Shown one piece after another: positions 1 to 9,303 of a stretch of 64,000 bases of DNA. Position 1 is the stretch's first letter; each line of letters starts with the position of its first letter. The notes beneath the pieces are model-generated. The model was given only the letters and a program-made list of their open reading frames with translations, searched no databases and was not told the DNA's origin. The position numbers were made by a program, and so were the translations under genes. This DNA is from F23-B02 sp963625685 (lineage in GTDB: Bacteria; Bacillota; Clostridia; Oscillospirales; Oscillospiraceae): contig CAVFTR010000001.1 in NCBI GenBank assembly GCA_963625685.1, forward strand, positions 186,001 to 250,000, written 5' to 3'.

Positions 1-2049
1 ATTGAAGGCACTCAGGCGCGCCTCGGCGAGCTTGCCCGTCAGATAGCCGACAGCGAGGACAGGGCAAGGGAGCTTTCCGAGCACATCGCCGCCCTCGCCG
101 ATAAGGAGAAGGGCAGCGCGAACGTCATAGAGGGCTGCCGCATGAAGCTGCAGAGCCGTGAGGACGCGGCCTCCGCTCTGCGTGAAAAGGTCAACCGCCT
201 GTCGGTCGACTGCCGGAGCATGGACGCGCGCATACATATGCTCTCGGAGATGGAAAAGGAATACGAGGGCTTCTCCAAGGCGGTCAAGACCGTTATGCGC
301 GAGGCGGGCAGGGGAAACCTGCGCGGCGTTCACGGGCCGGTCGCAAACCTTGTAAAGACAGATAACGAGTACGCGCTGGCGGTCGAAACGGCGCTGGGCG
401 CGGCGATGCAGAATATAGTCGTCGACACTCAGAACGACGGCCGCAGCGCGATAGAAACGCTCAAGCGCCTCGACTCGGGCCGTGCGACCTTTCTGCCGGC
501 CGACACCGTGCGCGGGAGCGTGATGAAGGACGCGCCGGTAAACGACCCCGGCTTCGTGGGGCTCGCGTACGAGCTCGTGAGCTTTGACAAGCGCTATGAC
601 GGCATATTCGCAAGCCTTCTCGGGCGCACGGTCGTCGCCGAAACGCTGGGCGATGCCGTGCGCATGTCAAAGGCGAACGGCAACCGTCTCCGCATTGTGA
701 GCCTTGACGGTCAGCTCATAAACGCCGGCGGCTCGATGACCGGCGGCAGCGCCGCGCGCGGCACGGGCATACTCTCGCGCGCAAACGAGCTCGAGGAGCT
801 CAAAAAGCGCAGACAGGACCTCGGAAAGCAATACGATGCGGCGGAGGCTGAGCTCGAAAGATCGGTAAACGCCCTGTCGGGACTCAGATACGAGCTTGAC
901 GCCGCGATAGAGGAACGCGCGGATATCCAGCGCGACAAGGCCTCGCACGAGGCCGAAATGCGCGCGACGAGCTCCTCGGCCGGGCAGCTGAAGGCACTGT
1001 CCGAGAGCCTGTCGGGCGACAGCCGGCTCAGGCAGTCGGCGATAGAAAAGGCTCAGCGCGCCTGCGAGGAGATAAACGCGCAGCTTGAGGAGGTCATGAA
1101 GCAGCGCGGGGAAGTGACGGCTCAGGCCGAGCGGATAAGGGCCGAGATCGCGGAGATAAACGCAAAGCGTCTCGAGCTCGAGGGCCGCAGGACAAAGGCC
1201 GACAAGGACAGCCAGGAGTCAAACCGCCGCCTGCTCGAGCTTGAGCGCAGCGCAGCGAGGCTCGAGCAGAAAAAGCTCTCAGCCGAGATGGAGGAAAAGC
1301 AGCTCCTCGATAAGCTCTGGGATAATTACGAGCTCAGCCATACGGCGGCTCAGCAGCTCAGGCAGCCGGTGGAGAACCTGCAGAAGGAATCCCGCGGCAT
1401 AAGCGAGCTGCGCCGCCAGATATCCGCGCTCGGCACGCCGAACATCGGCGCTATCGAGGAGTTTGAGCGCGTAAACACGCGCTACGAGTTCCTGACGGGT
1501 CAGCGCAGCGATATTGAAAAGGCAAAAAAAGAGCTTCTGGGCATAATAAACGACGTAACAAACGAGATGAAGGAGGTCTTCCTGGGCCAGTTCAGGCTCA
1601 TCGACGAGAACTTCCGCGAGACCTTTCTTGAGCTTTTCGGCGGCGGCAAGGCCTCTGTCATACTCGAGGATGAGAACGATCCGCTCGAGTGCGGCATAGA
1701 GATAAAGGTCCAGCCGCCTGGCAAGGCGGTGTCGAACATAAGCCTCCTGTCCGGCGGCGAGAAGGCCTTCGTGGCTATCGCACTGTATTTTGCGATACTC
1801 AAGGTCCGTCCGACGCCGTTCTGCGTCATGGACGAGATAGAGGCGGCGCTCGATGAGGCCAACGTCATCCGCTATGCCGAATACATGCGCAGGATGTGCG
1901 ACAGAACGCAGTTTATCGTTATAACCCACCGCCGCGGCACGATGGAGGAGGCAGACCATCTCTACGGCGTCACGATGCAGGAAAAGGGCGTTTCCAAGGT
2001 GATAGAGCTCGATCTCGACCAGGCGCAGCGCTCGATCGAAAATGACTGA
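1..2049 (+). CDS. smc: Chromosome segregation protein SMC, C-terminal part (5' end outside window)
   Basis: This is the hinge and C-terminal half of the SMC condensin ATPase, which organises and segregates the chromosome with ScpA and ScpB (both encoded at 60.2-61.6 kb). The reading frame is open from base 1, so the first in-frame ATG at 142 is internal. Visible parts: a stretch of coiled coil, the hinge domain (VHGPVANLV onward to INAGGSMTGG), a second long Glu/Arg/Lys-rich coiled coil, and the ATPase tail with the signature LLSGGEKA, Walker B (CVMDEIEAALDEAN) and the switch His in VITHRRG. The N-terminal Walker A half lies upstream. ftsY starts 8 bp downstream, the usual smc-ftsY order of Bacillota. 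Confidence 0.97.
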   Translation: MEGTQARLGELARQIADSEDRARELSEHIAALADKEKGSANVIEGCRMKLQSREDAASALREKVNRLSVDCRSMDARIHMLSEMEKEYEGFSKAVKTVMREAGRGNLRGVHGPVANLVKTDNEYALAVETALGAAMQNIVVDTQNDGRSAIETLKRLDSGRATFLPADTVRGSVMKDAPVNDPGFVGLAYELVSFDKRYDGIFASLLGRTVVAETLGDAVRMSKANGNRLRIVSLDGQLINAGGSMTGGSAARGTGILSRANELEELKKRRQDLGKQYDAAEAELERSVNALSGLRYELDAAIEERADIQRDKASHEAEMRATSSSAGQLKALSESLSGDSRLRQSAIEKAQRACEEINAQLEEVMKQRGEVTAQAERIRAEIAEINAKRLELEGRRTKADKDSQESNRRLLELERSAARLEQKKLSAEMEEKQLLDKLWDNYELSHTAAQQLRQPVENLQKESRGISELRRQISALGTPNIGAIEEFERVNTRYEFLTGQRSDIEKAKKELLGIINDVTNEMKEVFLGQFRLIDENFRETFLELFGGGKASVILEDENDPLECGIEIKVQPPGKAVSNISLLSGGEKAFVAIALYFAILKVRPTPFCVMDEIEAALDEANVIRYAEYMRRMCDRTQFIVITHRRGTMEEADHLYGVTMQEKGVSKVIELDLDQAQRSIEND

Positions 2050-2057
2050 GGAGGAGC

Positions 2058-2966
2058 ATGATGGGCTTTTTTGATAAAATGTTTTCCGGTCTTACCAAGA
2101 CCCGAAAGAATATAGAGGAGCTTGAAGAGGTATTCCGCAATTACGATATAGACAGCGAGGATTTCTACGACGAGCTCGAGGAAATGCTCATAATGGCCGA
2201 TGTCGGCGGCGAGACCACGGCTCAGATAATGATGGACTACAAGCGCATACTGCTGCGCCGCTATATCAATAAAGGCGCGCAGGCTAAGGAGGTCTTCGTC
2301 GAATATATGCGCGATATGCTCGGCACGATGGATACGGGCCTTAAACTCGGCACAAAGCCGTCCGTTATACTCATGGTAGGCGTAAACGGCGTGGGCAAGA
2401 CCACTACCATCGGAAAGCTGGCGTCGAGCCTCAGGGCCGGAGGCAAAAACGTGCTGCTGTGCGCGGGCGACACCTTCCGCGCCGCTGCTGCCGAGCAGCT
2501 GGGCGTATGGGCCGAGCGCTCCGGAGCCGATATCGTGCGCCACGAGGAGGGCAGCGACCCCGCCGCCGTCGTGTACGACGGCCTGTGCGCGGCAAAGGCC
2601 CGCGGCACCGACATTGTCATTATCGACACGGCCGGCAGGCTGCACAATAAGGCAAACCTCATGAACGAGCTCAATAAGATAGCGCGTGTCGTGCGCCGCG
2701 AGCTTCCCGACGCGGACGTCGAGACGCTCATGGTGCTCGACGCCACAACGGGCCAGAACGGCCTTATCCAGGCAAAGCAGTTTCTCGAGACGGCCGGCAT
2801 CACCGGCATAGTTTTAACAAAGCTCGACGGTACGGCCAAGGGCGGCATAGTTTTCGCGATATCAAACGAGCTTAAGCTCCCCGTCAAGTACATAGGCGTG
2901 GGCGAGGGCATAGACGATCTTATACCCTTCGACCCCAAGGACTTTGTGGAGGCGCTGTTTAAATGA
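2058..2966 (+). CDS. ftsY: Signal recognition particle receptor FtsY
   Basis: FtsY is the membrane-associated SRP receptor GTPase that docks Ffh-ribosome complexes at the translocon. The 302-residue protein has the N helical bundle and G domain: G1 loop GVNGVGKTTT, DTAGRLHNK (G3) and TKLDGTAKGG (G4 region with the C-terminal closing motif). The acidic A domain of E. coli FtsY is absent, as is normal in Gram-positives. The start is the first of two ATGs behind GAGGAG; the second ATG is equally possible. The stop overlaps the rdgB start (ATGA), so the two are translationally coupled. Confidence 0.97.
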   Translation: MMGFFDKMFSGLTKTRKNIEELEEVFRNYDIDSEDFYDELEEMLIMADVGGETTAQIMMDYKRILLRRYINKGAQAKEVFVEYMRDMLGTMDTGLKLGTKPSVILMVGVNGVGKTTTIGKLASSLRAGGKNVLLCAGDTFRAAAAEQLGVWAERSGADIVRHEEGSDPAAVVYDGLCAAKARGTDIVIIDTAGRLHNKANLMNELNKIARVVRRELPDADVETLMVLDATTGQNGLIQAKQFLETAGITGIVLTKLDGTAKGGIVFAISNELKLPVKYIGVGEGIDDLIPFDPKDFVEALFK

Positions 2967-3568
2967 AAAAGCTCATACTCGCAAGCAACAACGCCAAAAA
3001 GCTCAGAGAGCTCAGGGCGATACTGTCCGATATGGACCTTGAGATACTCTCTCAGCGCGAGGCCGGCTGCGATTTTGAGGTCGACGAGACCGGAACGACC
3101 TTCGCGGAGAACGCCTATCTCAAGGCAAAGGCGGTCTTTGACGCCACCGGCGAGGCCGCCGTGGCCGACGACTCGGGCCTCATGGTCGAGGCGCTGGGCG
3201 GCGAGCCCGGCGTATACTCTGCCCGCTACGCACCCGGAGGCCACGACGCCAGCGACGAGGAAAAGTACATGTACCTGCTCTCAAAGCTCGAGGGCGTGAC
3301 GGACAGAAGGGCAAAATTCGTATCCAGCATATGCTGCCTGCTGCCCGGCGGAGCGGAGATACGCACAGAAGGCGAGTGCCCGGGGCAGATACTCACCGAG
3401 CCCCGCGGCGCGGGCGGCTTCGGCTACGACCCGGTATTCATGCCCGACGGCTACGGCGGCAGCATGGCCGAGCTCGGCCAGGAGACCAAGAATATGATAT
3501 CACACAGAGCGCGTGCGCTCGCAAAATTCAAAACGGAACTGAGGAATATCAATGGCACTTACAAGTAA
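2963..3568 (+). CDS. rdgB: XTP/dITP diphosphatase (Ham1/RdgB family)
   Basis: Hydrolyses the non-canonical purine nucleotides ITP, dITP and XTP to monophosphates, keeping deaminated purines out of DNA and RNA. The 201-residue protein has the family motifs: substrate-binding SNNAKKL near the N-terminus, the metal-binding DDSGL loop, GVYSARYAP, and the C-terminal GFGYDPVF with SHRARAL. Length is normal for the family. The ATG overlaps the ftsY stop by 4 bp and the 3' end overlaps yhbY by 17 bp, so it lies inside the smc-to-leuS run. Confidence 0.96.
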   Translation: MKKLILASNNAKKLRELRAILSDMDLEILSQREAGCDFEVDETGTTFAENAYLKAKAVFDATGEAAVADDSGLMVEALGGEPGVYSARYAPGGHDASDEEKYMYLLSKLEGVTDRRAKFVSSICCLLPGGAEIRTEGECPGQILTEPRGAGGFGYDPVFMPDGYGGSMAELGQETKNMISHRARALAKFKTELRNINGTYK

Positions 3569-3860
3569 GCAGAGAGCCCAGCTCAGAGGTCTGGCGATGA
3601 CGGAGGACACGATCATCCAGATCGGCAAGGGCGGAATAACGGATAACACCGTGACGCAGGTAAAGGATGCTCTCAAGGCGCGCGAGCTAATAAAGGGCAG
3701 GGTGCTGGAAAACAGCCTGCTCACGGCGCGCGAGGCGGCAGACGCTCTGGCGGCGGCCTGCTCGGCGGAGACCGTTCAGACCATAGGAAGCAAGTTCGTG
3801 CTGTATAAACGCAATGATAAAGAGCCTAAAATAGCTCTTGTGAAAGACAGAAGGAAATGA
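3552..3860 (+). CDS. yhbY: YhbY-family CRM-domain RNA-binding protein
   Basis: A 102-residue single CRM (KH-like) domain protein; the family associates with pre-50S ribosomal particles. Diagnostic features are the N-terminal SKQRAQLRGLA, the conserved IGKGG turn (about residues 24-28) that mirrors the KH GxxG loop, and the C-terminal VLYKR strand. It lies between rdgB and nadD as in the yqeI-nadD-yqeK order of Bacillota, overlapping both. No promoter is visible, so expression should follow the operon. Confidence 0.93.
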   Translation: MALTSKQRAQLRGLAMTEDTIIQIGKGGITDNTVTQVKDALKARELIKGRVLENSLLTAREAADALAAACSAETVQTIGSKFVLYKRNDKEPKIALVKDRRK

Positions 3861-5032
3861 AGATAGCCATTTACGGCGGAAGCTTCAATCCGCCGCACTG
3901 CGGACATGTAGAGGCGGCCCGCGCCGTTGCCGAGTGCCTGCGGCCCGATAAATTGCTCATAATCCCCGCGAGCATACCGCCGCACAAGGAGCTGGCCGGG
4001 GGCAGCCCGGACGCGGAAGAGCGTCTGGAGCTCACGCGCCTTGCCTTTGCCGGCATCCCGAACGCCGAGGTGTCGGATATCGAGATACTGCGCGAGGGCA
4101 GGAGCTATTCCGCCGATACGCTCGAGCAGCTCATGAAGCTGTATCCGGACGCGGAGTTCACCTTCGTCATGGGCAGCGACATGCTCTTCAGCTTCGAGGA
4201 CTGGTACAGGTTCCGCTTTCTGCTGGAGCATCTTACGCTGGGCGTATTCTGCCGCCGCGTGGGCGAGGATGCTCGGATAATGGAACACTCGGCCTATCTC
4301 AAGCGTCAGTATGGTGCAAGCTGTGTGTTCATAGATCACGAGCCTAAGCCCATGTCCTCGTCCGATATACGCCGGATGCTGCCCGAAAGGCGCGGAGCCT
4401 CGTGCCTTCCCGAGCCCGTATATGCGCGGATAATCCGAAACGGCGACTATGACGCCAAGCCGGAGCTCTACTGGCTGCGCGAAAAGGCCTATGCCATGCT
4501 CGCACCCAAGCGCGTGGCGCATGTGGCCGGCGTTGAATCCGAGGCCGTGACCCTCGCCCGGCATTGGGGAGAGGACCCGGAGAACGCGGCGGAAGCCGGA
4601 ATTCTGCACGATATCACCAAAAAACTTGTGTTATCCGACCAATTGATATTGTGCGGGAAATATGGTATCATAAACGACACCGAGGAGGAGAGCAACGTGA
4701 AGCTCCTCCATGCAAAAACCGGCGCAGCGCTCGCAAGGGACCTTTTCAACATCAGCGACGAGGTCTATGAGGCGATACGCTGGCACACGACGGGAAAGCC
4801 CGACATGACGCTTCTTGAAAAGATAGTTTACATGGCCGATTATATCGAGCCCAACCGTGATTTCGATGGCGTCGCCGAGCTCAGAAGGCTCGCATACGAG
4901 GATCTTGACGCGTCTGTGACGCTGGGGCTCAAAATGAGCCTGGAAGATATAAAAAGCTACGGGCAGGAGCCGTATTACGCGACTGCCGAGGCCTATGAGT
5001 GGTATAAGGAACATACGGCTCAGCAGAACTAA
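3857..5032 (+). CDS. nadD-yqeK: Fused nicotinate-nucleotide adenylyltransferase (NadD) and HD-domain YqeK protein
   Basis: A 391-residue fusion. Residues 1 to about 195 are NadD, which adenylates nicotinate mononucleotide to deamido-NAD: GGSFNPPHCGH (nucleotidyltransferase HxGH, H14/H17), PASIPPHK, MGSDM and the SSSDIR signature at 167-172. Residues about 205-391 are a YqeK-type HD hydrolase with H222 and the H251-D252 pair; YqeK proteins are reported symmetrical Ap4A hydrolases. In Bacillus the two are separate adjacent genes; here one frame runs through with no internal stop and no internal SD-plus-ATG seen at the junction. The start overlaps the yhbY stop (ATGA). Confidence 0.94.
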   Translation: MKIAIYGGSFNPPHCGHVEAARAVAECLRPDKLLIIPASIPPHKELAGGSPDAEERLELTRLAFAGIPNAEVSDIEILREGRSYSADTLEQLMKLYPDAEFTFVMGSDMLFSFEDWYRFRFLLEHLTLGVFCRRVGEDARIMEHSAYLKRQYGASCVFIDHEPKPMSSSDIRRMLPERRGASCLPEPVYARIIRNGDYDAKPELYWLREKAYAMLAPKRVAHVAGVESEAVTLARHWGEDPENAAEAGILHDITKKLVLSDQLILCGKYGIINDTEEESNVKLLHAKTGAALARDLFNISDEVYEAIRWHTTGKPDMTLLEKIVYMADYIEPNRDFDGVAELRRLAYEDLDASVTLGLKMSLEDIKSYGQEPYYATAEAYEWYKEHTAQQN

Positions 5033-5065
5033 CGGCAGGGGTGCCGAAAGAGAAGGGAAAACGAT

Positions 5066-6379
5066 ATGCAGCTATTCGGAGGCAAAAAAGGCGGCAAGCA
5101 TTCAAGCGCCAGAGCTGACAGCCGCACGACCGAAAGATACACAGAATACGATTACGACTACGATTATGCCGAGGAGGTGCCGCAGCCGAAGGCCAAGGCG
5201 TCCGGCGGCGATAAAAAACAGAAAAAGAAGGGCAGGGCCGGTAAGGTCATACTTATAATCCTGCTCTGCCTCGTCGTGCTGCTCGCCGCGGCCTATGTAT
5301 ACATCGAGTATTTCATGGCGCCGCCCGTCAGCAATAAGGACGGCATCAAGAATAACGACGGCGAAGCGCCCGTAAACACGGTCGACGGCAGAAAGCCGGG
5401 CGTGTATACGCTTCTCGTCGCCGGTGTCGACGTCGTCAGCAACAATACCGACACGATAATGGTCGGTCAGCTGGACACCGTCAATCACACGCTCAACGTC
5501 GTGAGCATCCCGCGCGATACGCTCACCAACCTCAAGCACGAGGTCAAGAAGGCAAACTCGGCCTATCACTACGCGGCCTATTATTCCGGCATACAGAGCA
5601 GCTCCTATTACGGCTGCGACCCGATAGAGACGATGCGCGAGGAGCTCATAAAATCCTTCCTCGGCTTTGATGTGGATGGCTATATCCTCGTCAATATGGA
5701 GGCCGCGGCAAAGGTCGTCGACGCCATAGGCGGCGTTGAGTTCGACGTCCCACCCGGCATGGATTACGACGACCCCACGCAGGACCTGCACATCCACATA
5801 CCCGAGGGCAGGCAGACGCTCACCGGCGAGCAGTTCGTTCAGCTCATGCGCTTCAGAAGCGGCTATGCCGGCGGCGATATCCAGCGCATAGACATGCAGC
5901 ATGAGCTGCTCATGGCCGTCGCGAGCCAGATGATAAGCCTGAAGAATATCCCCAACCTCTCCGAGGTCATCAGCATCGTCAGCAGCAATATGCAGACGAG
6001 CCTCAGCAGCGAGAATATGATCTACTACGCCAAGGAGTTCCTGAAGCTCAACAGCGAGAATATAAACTTCTACACCATGCCCGGCAACACGAACGGCAGC
6101 GTGTTCGGCTCAAGCTACGTCTTCTGCGATATCGACGCATGGCTCAAGATGGTCAACGATTATCTCAATCCCTGGGAGACCGAGGTAACGACCCAAAACG
6201 TTAACATAGTCACCTATGAAAACGGAAACTTCTACTCCACGACGGGCGAGCTCAGCGGCGGGGTCTCCTCGTTCCTCAACTACAGCGCATCGAGCGGCAT
6301 GGGCTCGGCAGGCGTCCTGCCGTATACGGGCAGCTCCAGTCAGACAAATTCAGAAAGCAAGAAGGATGATAACGAATGA
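5066..6379 (+). CDS. LytR-CpsA-Psr (LCP) family cell-wall polymer ligase
   Basis: LCP proteins transfer undecaprenyl-linked anionic polymers or polysaccharides onto peptidoglycan outside the membrane. The 437-residue protein has a Lys-rich cytoplasmic tail with a Tyr/Asp-rich stretch (about 27-36), one transmembrane segment at about 61-81, and an extracellular LCP domain with the AGVD...TDTIMV motif and SIPRDT, whose Arg and Asp contact the lipid pyrophosphate. The last 60 residues are Ser/Gly/Thr-rich and probably disordered. An LCP gene between yqeK and rsfS is a common clostridial arrangement. The stop overlaps the rsfS start. Confidence 0.94.
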   Translation: MQLFGGKKGGKHSSARADSRTTERYTEYDYDYDYAEEVPQPKAKASGGDKKQKKKGRAGKVILIILLCLVVLLAAAYVYIEYFMAPPVSNKDGIKNNDGEAPVNTVDGRKPGVYTLLVAGVDVVSNNTDTIMVGQLDTVNHTLNVVSIPRDTLTNLKHEVKKANSAYHYAAYYSGIQSSSYYGCDPIETMREELIKSFLGFDVDGYILVNMEAAAKVVDAIGGVEFDVPPGMDYDDPTQDLHIHIPEGRQTLTGEQFVQLMRFRSGYAGGDIQRIDMQHELLMAVASQMISLKNIPNLSEVISIVSSNMQTSLSSENMIYYAKEFLKLNSENINFYTMPGNTNGSVFGSSYVFCDIDAWLKMVNDYLNPWETEVTTQNVNIVTYENGNFYSTTGELSGGVSSFLNYSASSGMGSAGVLPYTGSSSQTNSESKKDDNE

Positions 6380-6738
6380 TGACACCCAACGAGGTCGTTA
6401 AGATCGCGGCCAAGGCGCTCAGCGACAAGAAAGGCAAGGACATCAAGGTCCTTAAAACGGATAAGCTTACATCCCTGTGCGATTATTTCGTCATCTGCAC
6501 AGGTACATCCTCCACGCATATAAAATCTCTTACAGACGAGATCGACAAGGCAATGAGCGAGGCCGGCGAGCCTCCCATCCGCCGCGAGGGCTATCGCAGC
6601 GGCAGCTGGGTGCTTCTCGATTTCGGCTGTGTCGTGGCACATGTGTTCACCGAGGAAGCCCGCGACTTCTACAAGCTTGAGCATCTGTGGTCCGACGCCG
6701 AGGAGATCGGTCTCTCATCCCTTATAGGCCCCTGCTAA
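6376..6738 (+). CDS. rsfS: Ribosome silencing factor RsfS
   Basis: RsfS binds uL14 on the 50S subunit and blocks subunit joining under starvation. The 120-residue protein shows the family core: SDKKGKDIKVL, LCDYFVICTGTS, the conserved EGYRSGSWVLLDFG and VVAHVF...R..Y.LE.LW. Two start codons (ATGATG) follow the LCP stop region; the first overlaps it as ATGA. A 6-bp GC hairpin covers the stop codon. Confidence 0.96.
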   Translation: MMTPNEVVKIAAKALSDKKGKDIKVLKTDKLTSLCDYFVICTGTSSTHIKSLTDEIDKAMSEAGEPPIRREGYRSGSWVLLDFGCVVAHVFTEEARDFYKLEHLWSDAEEIGLSSLIGPC

Positions 6739-6743
6739 GGGGC
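6728..6743 (+). other. Small GC hairpin across the rsfS stop codon
   Basis: GCCCCT and AGGGGC form a 6-bp stem with a four-base loop that contains part of the rsfS stop. No U-tract follows, so it is at best a weak attenuator or 3'-end stabiliser between rsfS and leuS. Confidence 0.25.
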
Positions 6744-6784
6744 GTTCGGACAAAAAGAAAACTATAAGGGAGTCAAATTAAAAA

Positions 6785-9205
6785 ATGAAATACGATTTTA
6801 CGGCGATCGAAAAGAAATGGCAGAAAATCTGGGAAGAGACCAAGCCCTATGCGGCCGTGACCGGCGATAATACCCGCCCCAAGTTCTACGGACTTATCGA
6901 GTTCCCTTATCCCTCGGGCCAGGGACTGCACGTCGGGCATCCGCGCCCCTTCACGGCGATGGATATCGTCACGCGCAAAAAGCGCATGGACGGCTATAAC
7001 GTCCTGTTTCCCATAGGCTTCGACGCCTTCGGCCTGCCGACCGAAAACTATGCCATCAAGAACCACGTGCATCCGGCAAAGGTCACGGCCGACAACATAA
7101 AGACCTTCACCTCGCAGCTTAAAATGCTCGGCTACGGCTTCGACTGGGACAGAGCTGTCGATACCACCGACCCGAAGTACTATAAGTGGACGCAGTGGAT
7201 ATTCCTGCAGCTTTATAAGAACGGCCTTGCGTACAAGGCCACCATGCCCGTCAACTGGTGCACCTCCTGCAAGTGCGTGCTCGCAAACGAGGAGGTCGTC
7301 GACGGCGTGTGCGAGCGCTGCGGCAGCGAGGTCATCCGCAAGGAAAAAAGCCAGTGGATGCTGGGCATAACAAAATACGCCCAGCGCCTTATAGACGATC
7401 TGGACGATGTCGACTACATCGAGCGCGTAAAGATCCAGCAGCGCAACTGGATAGGCCGCTCCACCGGCGCCGAGGTCACCTTCAAGACCAGCATCGGCGA
7501 TGAGGTCACCGTTTACACCACCCGCGCAGATACGCTGTTCGGCACGACCTATATGGTCATATCTCCCGAGCACCCGCTGCTCGGCGAGTGGAAGGACAAG
7601 ATCAAAAACTGGGCCGAGGTCGAGGCATATCAGAACGAGGCCGCGCACAAGTCCGATTTCGAGCGCGGCGAGCTCAACAAGGAAAAGACCGGCGTGCGGC
7701 TCGACGGCGTCGAGGTGGAAAACCCCGTCACTCACAAAATGCTCCCGATGTTCGTCTCCGACTATGTCCTCATGGGCTACGGCACGGGCATCGTCATGGG
7801 CGTTCCCGGCCACGATCAGCGCGACTGGGAGTTTGCGACCAAATTCGGCCTTCCCATCGTCGAGGTCGTCTCCGGCGGCGATATCAGCAAGGAGGCCTTC
7901 GTCGCAAAGGACGACAGCGCCGTCATGGTAAACTCGGGCTTCCTCAACGGAATGACCGTCAGGGAAGCGATCCCCGCAATGAAGAAATACGTCGTAGAGC
8001 AGGGGATAGGCAAGGAAAAGGTCAACTACAAGCTGCGCGACTGGGTGTTCTCCCGCCAGCGCTACTGGGGCGAACCGATACCGATGGTAAACTGCCCGGA
8101 GTGCGGCTGGGTGCCCGTGCCCGAGGAGGAGCTCCCGCTGCTCCTGCCGGACGTTGAAAACTACGAGCCGACCGATAACGGAGAGTCTCCAATCGCCAAA
8201 ATGCGCGGCTGGGTAGAGACGAGCTGCCCCAAGTGCGGCGGCAGGGCAGAGCGCGAGACCGACACCATGCCACAGTGGGCAGGCTCGAGCTGGTACTTCC
8301 TGCGCTACACGGATCCCAATAACGACAAGGCTCTCGCCTCGAAGGAGGCGCTCGAGTACTGGTCGCCCGTCGACTGGTACAACGGCGGCATGGAGCATAC
8401 GACCCTCCACCTGCTGTACTCGCGCTTCTGGCACAAGTTCCTGTATGATATCGGCGTTGTTCCGACCAAGGAGCCCTACGCAAAGCGCACCAGCCACGGC
8501 ATGATCCTCGGCGAGGGCGGCGAGAAGATGTCGAAGTCCCGCGGCAACGTCGTCAATCCAAACGATATAGTCGCTCAGTACGGCGCGGATACAATGCGCC
8601 TGCACATCATGTTCATCGGCGACTTTGAAAAGGCCGTGTCGTGGTCAAACGAGGCCGTCAAGGGCTCAAAGCGCTTCCTCGACCGCTGCTGGAACCTCAT
8701 GGAGCTTGCGCAGGACGGCGAGGGCTACTCGGCAAAGAACGAATCGACCATCCACAAGACGATAAAGAAGGTCGGCGCGGATATCGACGAGCTGAAGATG
8801 AACACCGCCATAGCGGCGCTCATGACCATGGTAAACGAGTTTTATTCAAACGGCTGCACCAGGGGCGATGTTAAGACCCTCATCCTCATGCTCAGCCCAT
8901 TCGCGCCGCATATCGCGGAGGAAATGTGGGAGCTCATGGGCTTTGCCGCTCAGGAGGGAAAAATGGCCATGCAGATGCACTGGCCGGAGTACGACGAGGC
9001 CAAGACCGTCGACGCAACGCGCGAGATGGCCGTTCAGGTAAACGGCAAGCTCAGGACCACCATCACCGTCGCGTCCGACTCCGACGACAGCGTTATTATC
9101 GAGACAGCCTGCGCCGACGAAAAGATAAAGCGTCTTATGGAGGGCAAGCAGCTTGTCAAGACCATCGTCGTGAAGAATAAACTTATCAATCTTATCATAA
9201 AGTAA
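6785..9205 (+). CDS. leuS: Leucine--tRNA ligase
   Basis: Class I aminoacyl-tRNA synthetase charging tRNA-Leu. The 806-residue protein carries the HIGH signature as HVGH (after PYPSGQGL), a CP1 editing domain with the Thr-rich TTRADTLFGTTYM and the GTGIVMGVPGHDQRD motif, a zinc-like Cys cluster in the inserted region (CPECGW and CPKCGG), and EKMSKSRGN (KMSKS loop). AAGGGAG precedes the ATG. I found no T-box leader in the 46-bp gap to rsfS, so expression probably follows the upstream operon. It is the last gene of the run, being followed directly by the rpsU promoter. Confidence 0.98.
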   Translation: MKYDFTAIEKKWQKIWEETKPYAAVTGDNTRPKFYGLIEFPYPSGQGLHVGHPRPFTAMDIVTRKKRMDGYNVLFPIGFDAFGLPTENYAIKNHVHPAKVTADNIKTFTSQLKMLGYGFDWDRAVDTTDPKYYKWTQWIFLQLYKNGLAYKATMPVNWCTSCKCVLANEEVVDGVCERCGSEVIRKEKSQWMLGITKYAQRLIDDLDDVDYIERVKIQQRNWIGRSTGAEVTFKTSIGDEVTVYTTRADTLFGTTYMVISPEHPLLGEWKDKIKNWAEVEAYQNEAAHKSDFERGELNKEKTGVRLDGVEVENPVTHKMLPMFVSDYVLMGYGTGIVMGVPGHDQRDWEFATKFGLPIVEVVSGGDISKEAFVAKDDSAVMVNSGFLNGMTVREAIPAMKKYVVEQGIGKEKVNYKLRDWVFSRQRYWGEPIPMVNCPECGWVPVPEEELPLLLPDVENYEPTDNGESPIAKMRGWVETSCPKCGGRAERETDTMPQWAGSSWYFLRYTDPNNDKALASKEALEYWSPVDWYNGGMEHTTLHLLYSRFWHKFLYDIGVVPTKEPYAKRTSHGMILGEGGEKMSKSRGNVVNPNDIVAQYGADTMRLHIMFIGDFEKAVSWSNEAVKGSKRFLDRCWNLMELAQDGEGYSAKNESTIHKTIKKVGADIDELKMNTAIAALMTMVNEFYSNGCTRGDVKTLILMLSPFAPHIAEEMWELMGFAAQEGKMAMQMHWPEYDEAKTVDATREMAVQVNGKLRTTITVASDSDDSVIIETACADEKIKRLMEGKQLVKTIVVKNKLINLIIK

Positions 9206-9208
9206 AGG

Positions 9209-9237
9209 TTGACATTATGCCCGAATGTGAGTATAAT
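9209..9237 (+). promoter_or_regulatory. Consensus sigma-A promoter of rpsU
   Basis: A perfect TTGACA (9209-9214) is followed after exactly 17 bp by a perfect TATAAT (9232-9237). It begins 3 bp after the leuS stop, giving rpsU an independent strong promoter with a leader of about 60 nt. Confidence 0.9.
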
Positions 9238-9303
9238 ATCAACGTTAAGCCATGAATTTGGCCCTTAAAGCGTCGAAAGGCGTATATGGAGGGAGTGAAA
9301 TAA

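Noticed and set aside
6739..6784. Possible T-box leader before leuS (and before alaS and thrC)
   Set aside because: The gaps are only 46, 15 and 17 bp, too short for a T-box, and no T-box sequence was seen.
6773..8605. 610-codon open frame on the minus strand opposite leuS
   Set aside because: It is fully antisense to leuS, which shows all synthetase motifs; long antisense frames are expected from the codon bias here. Similar antisense frames opposite mltG, alaS, comEC, lon and others were dropped for the same reason.
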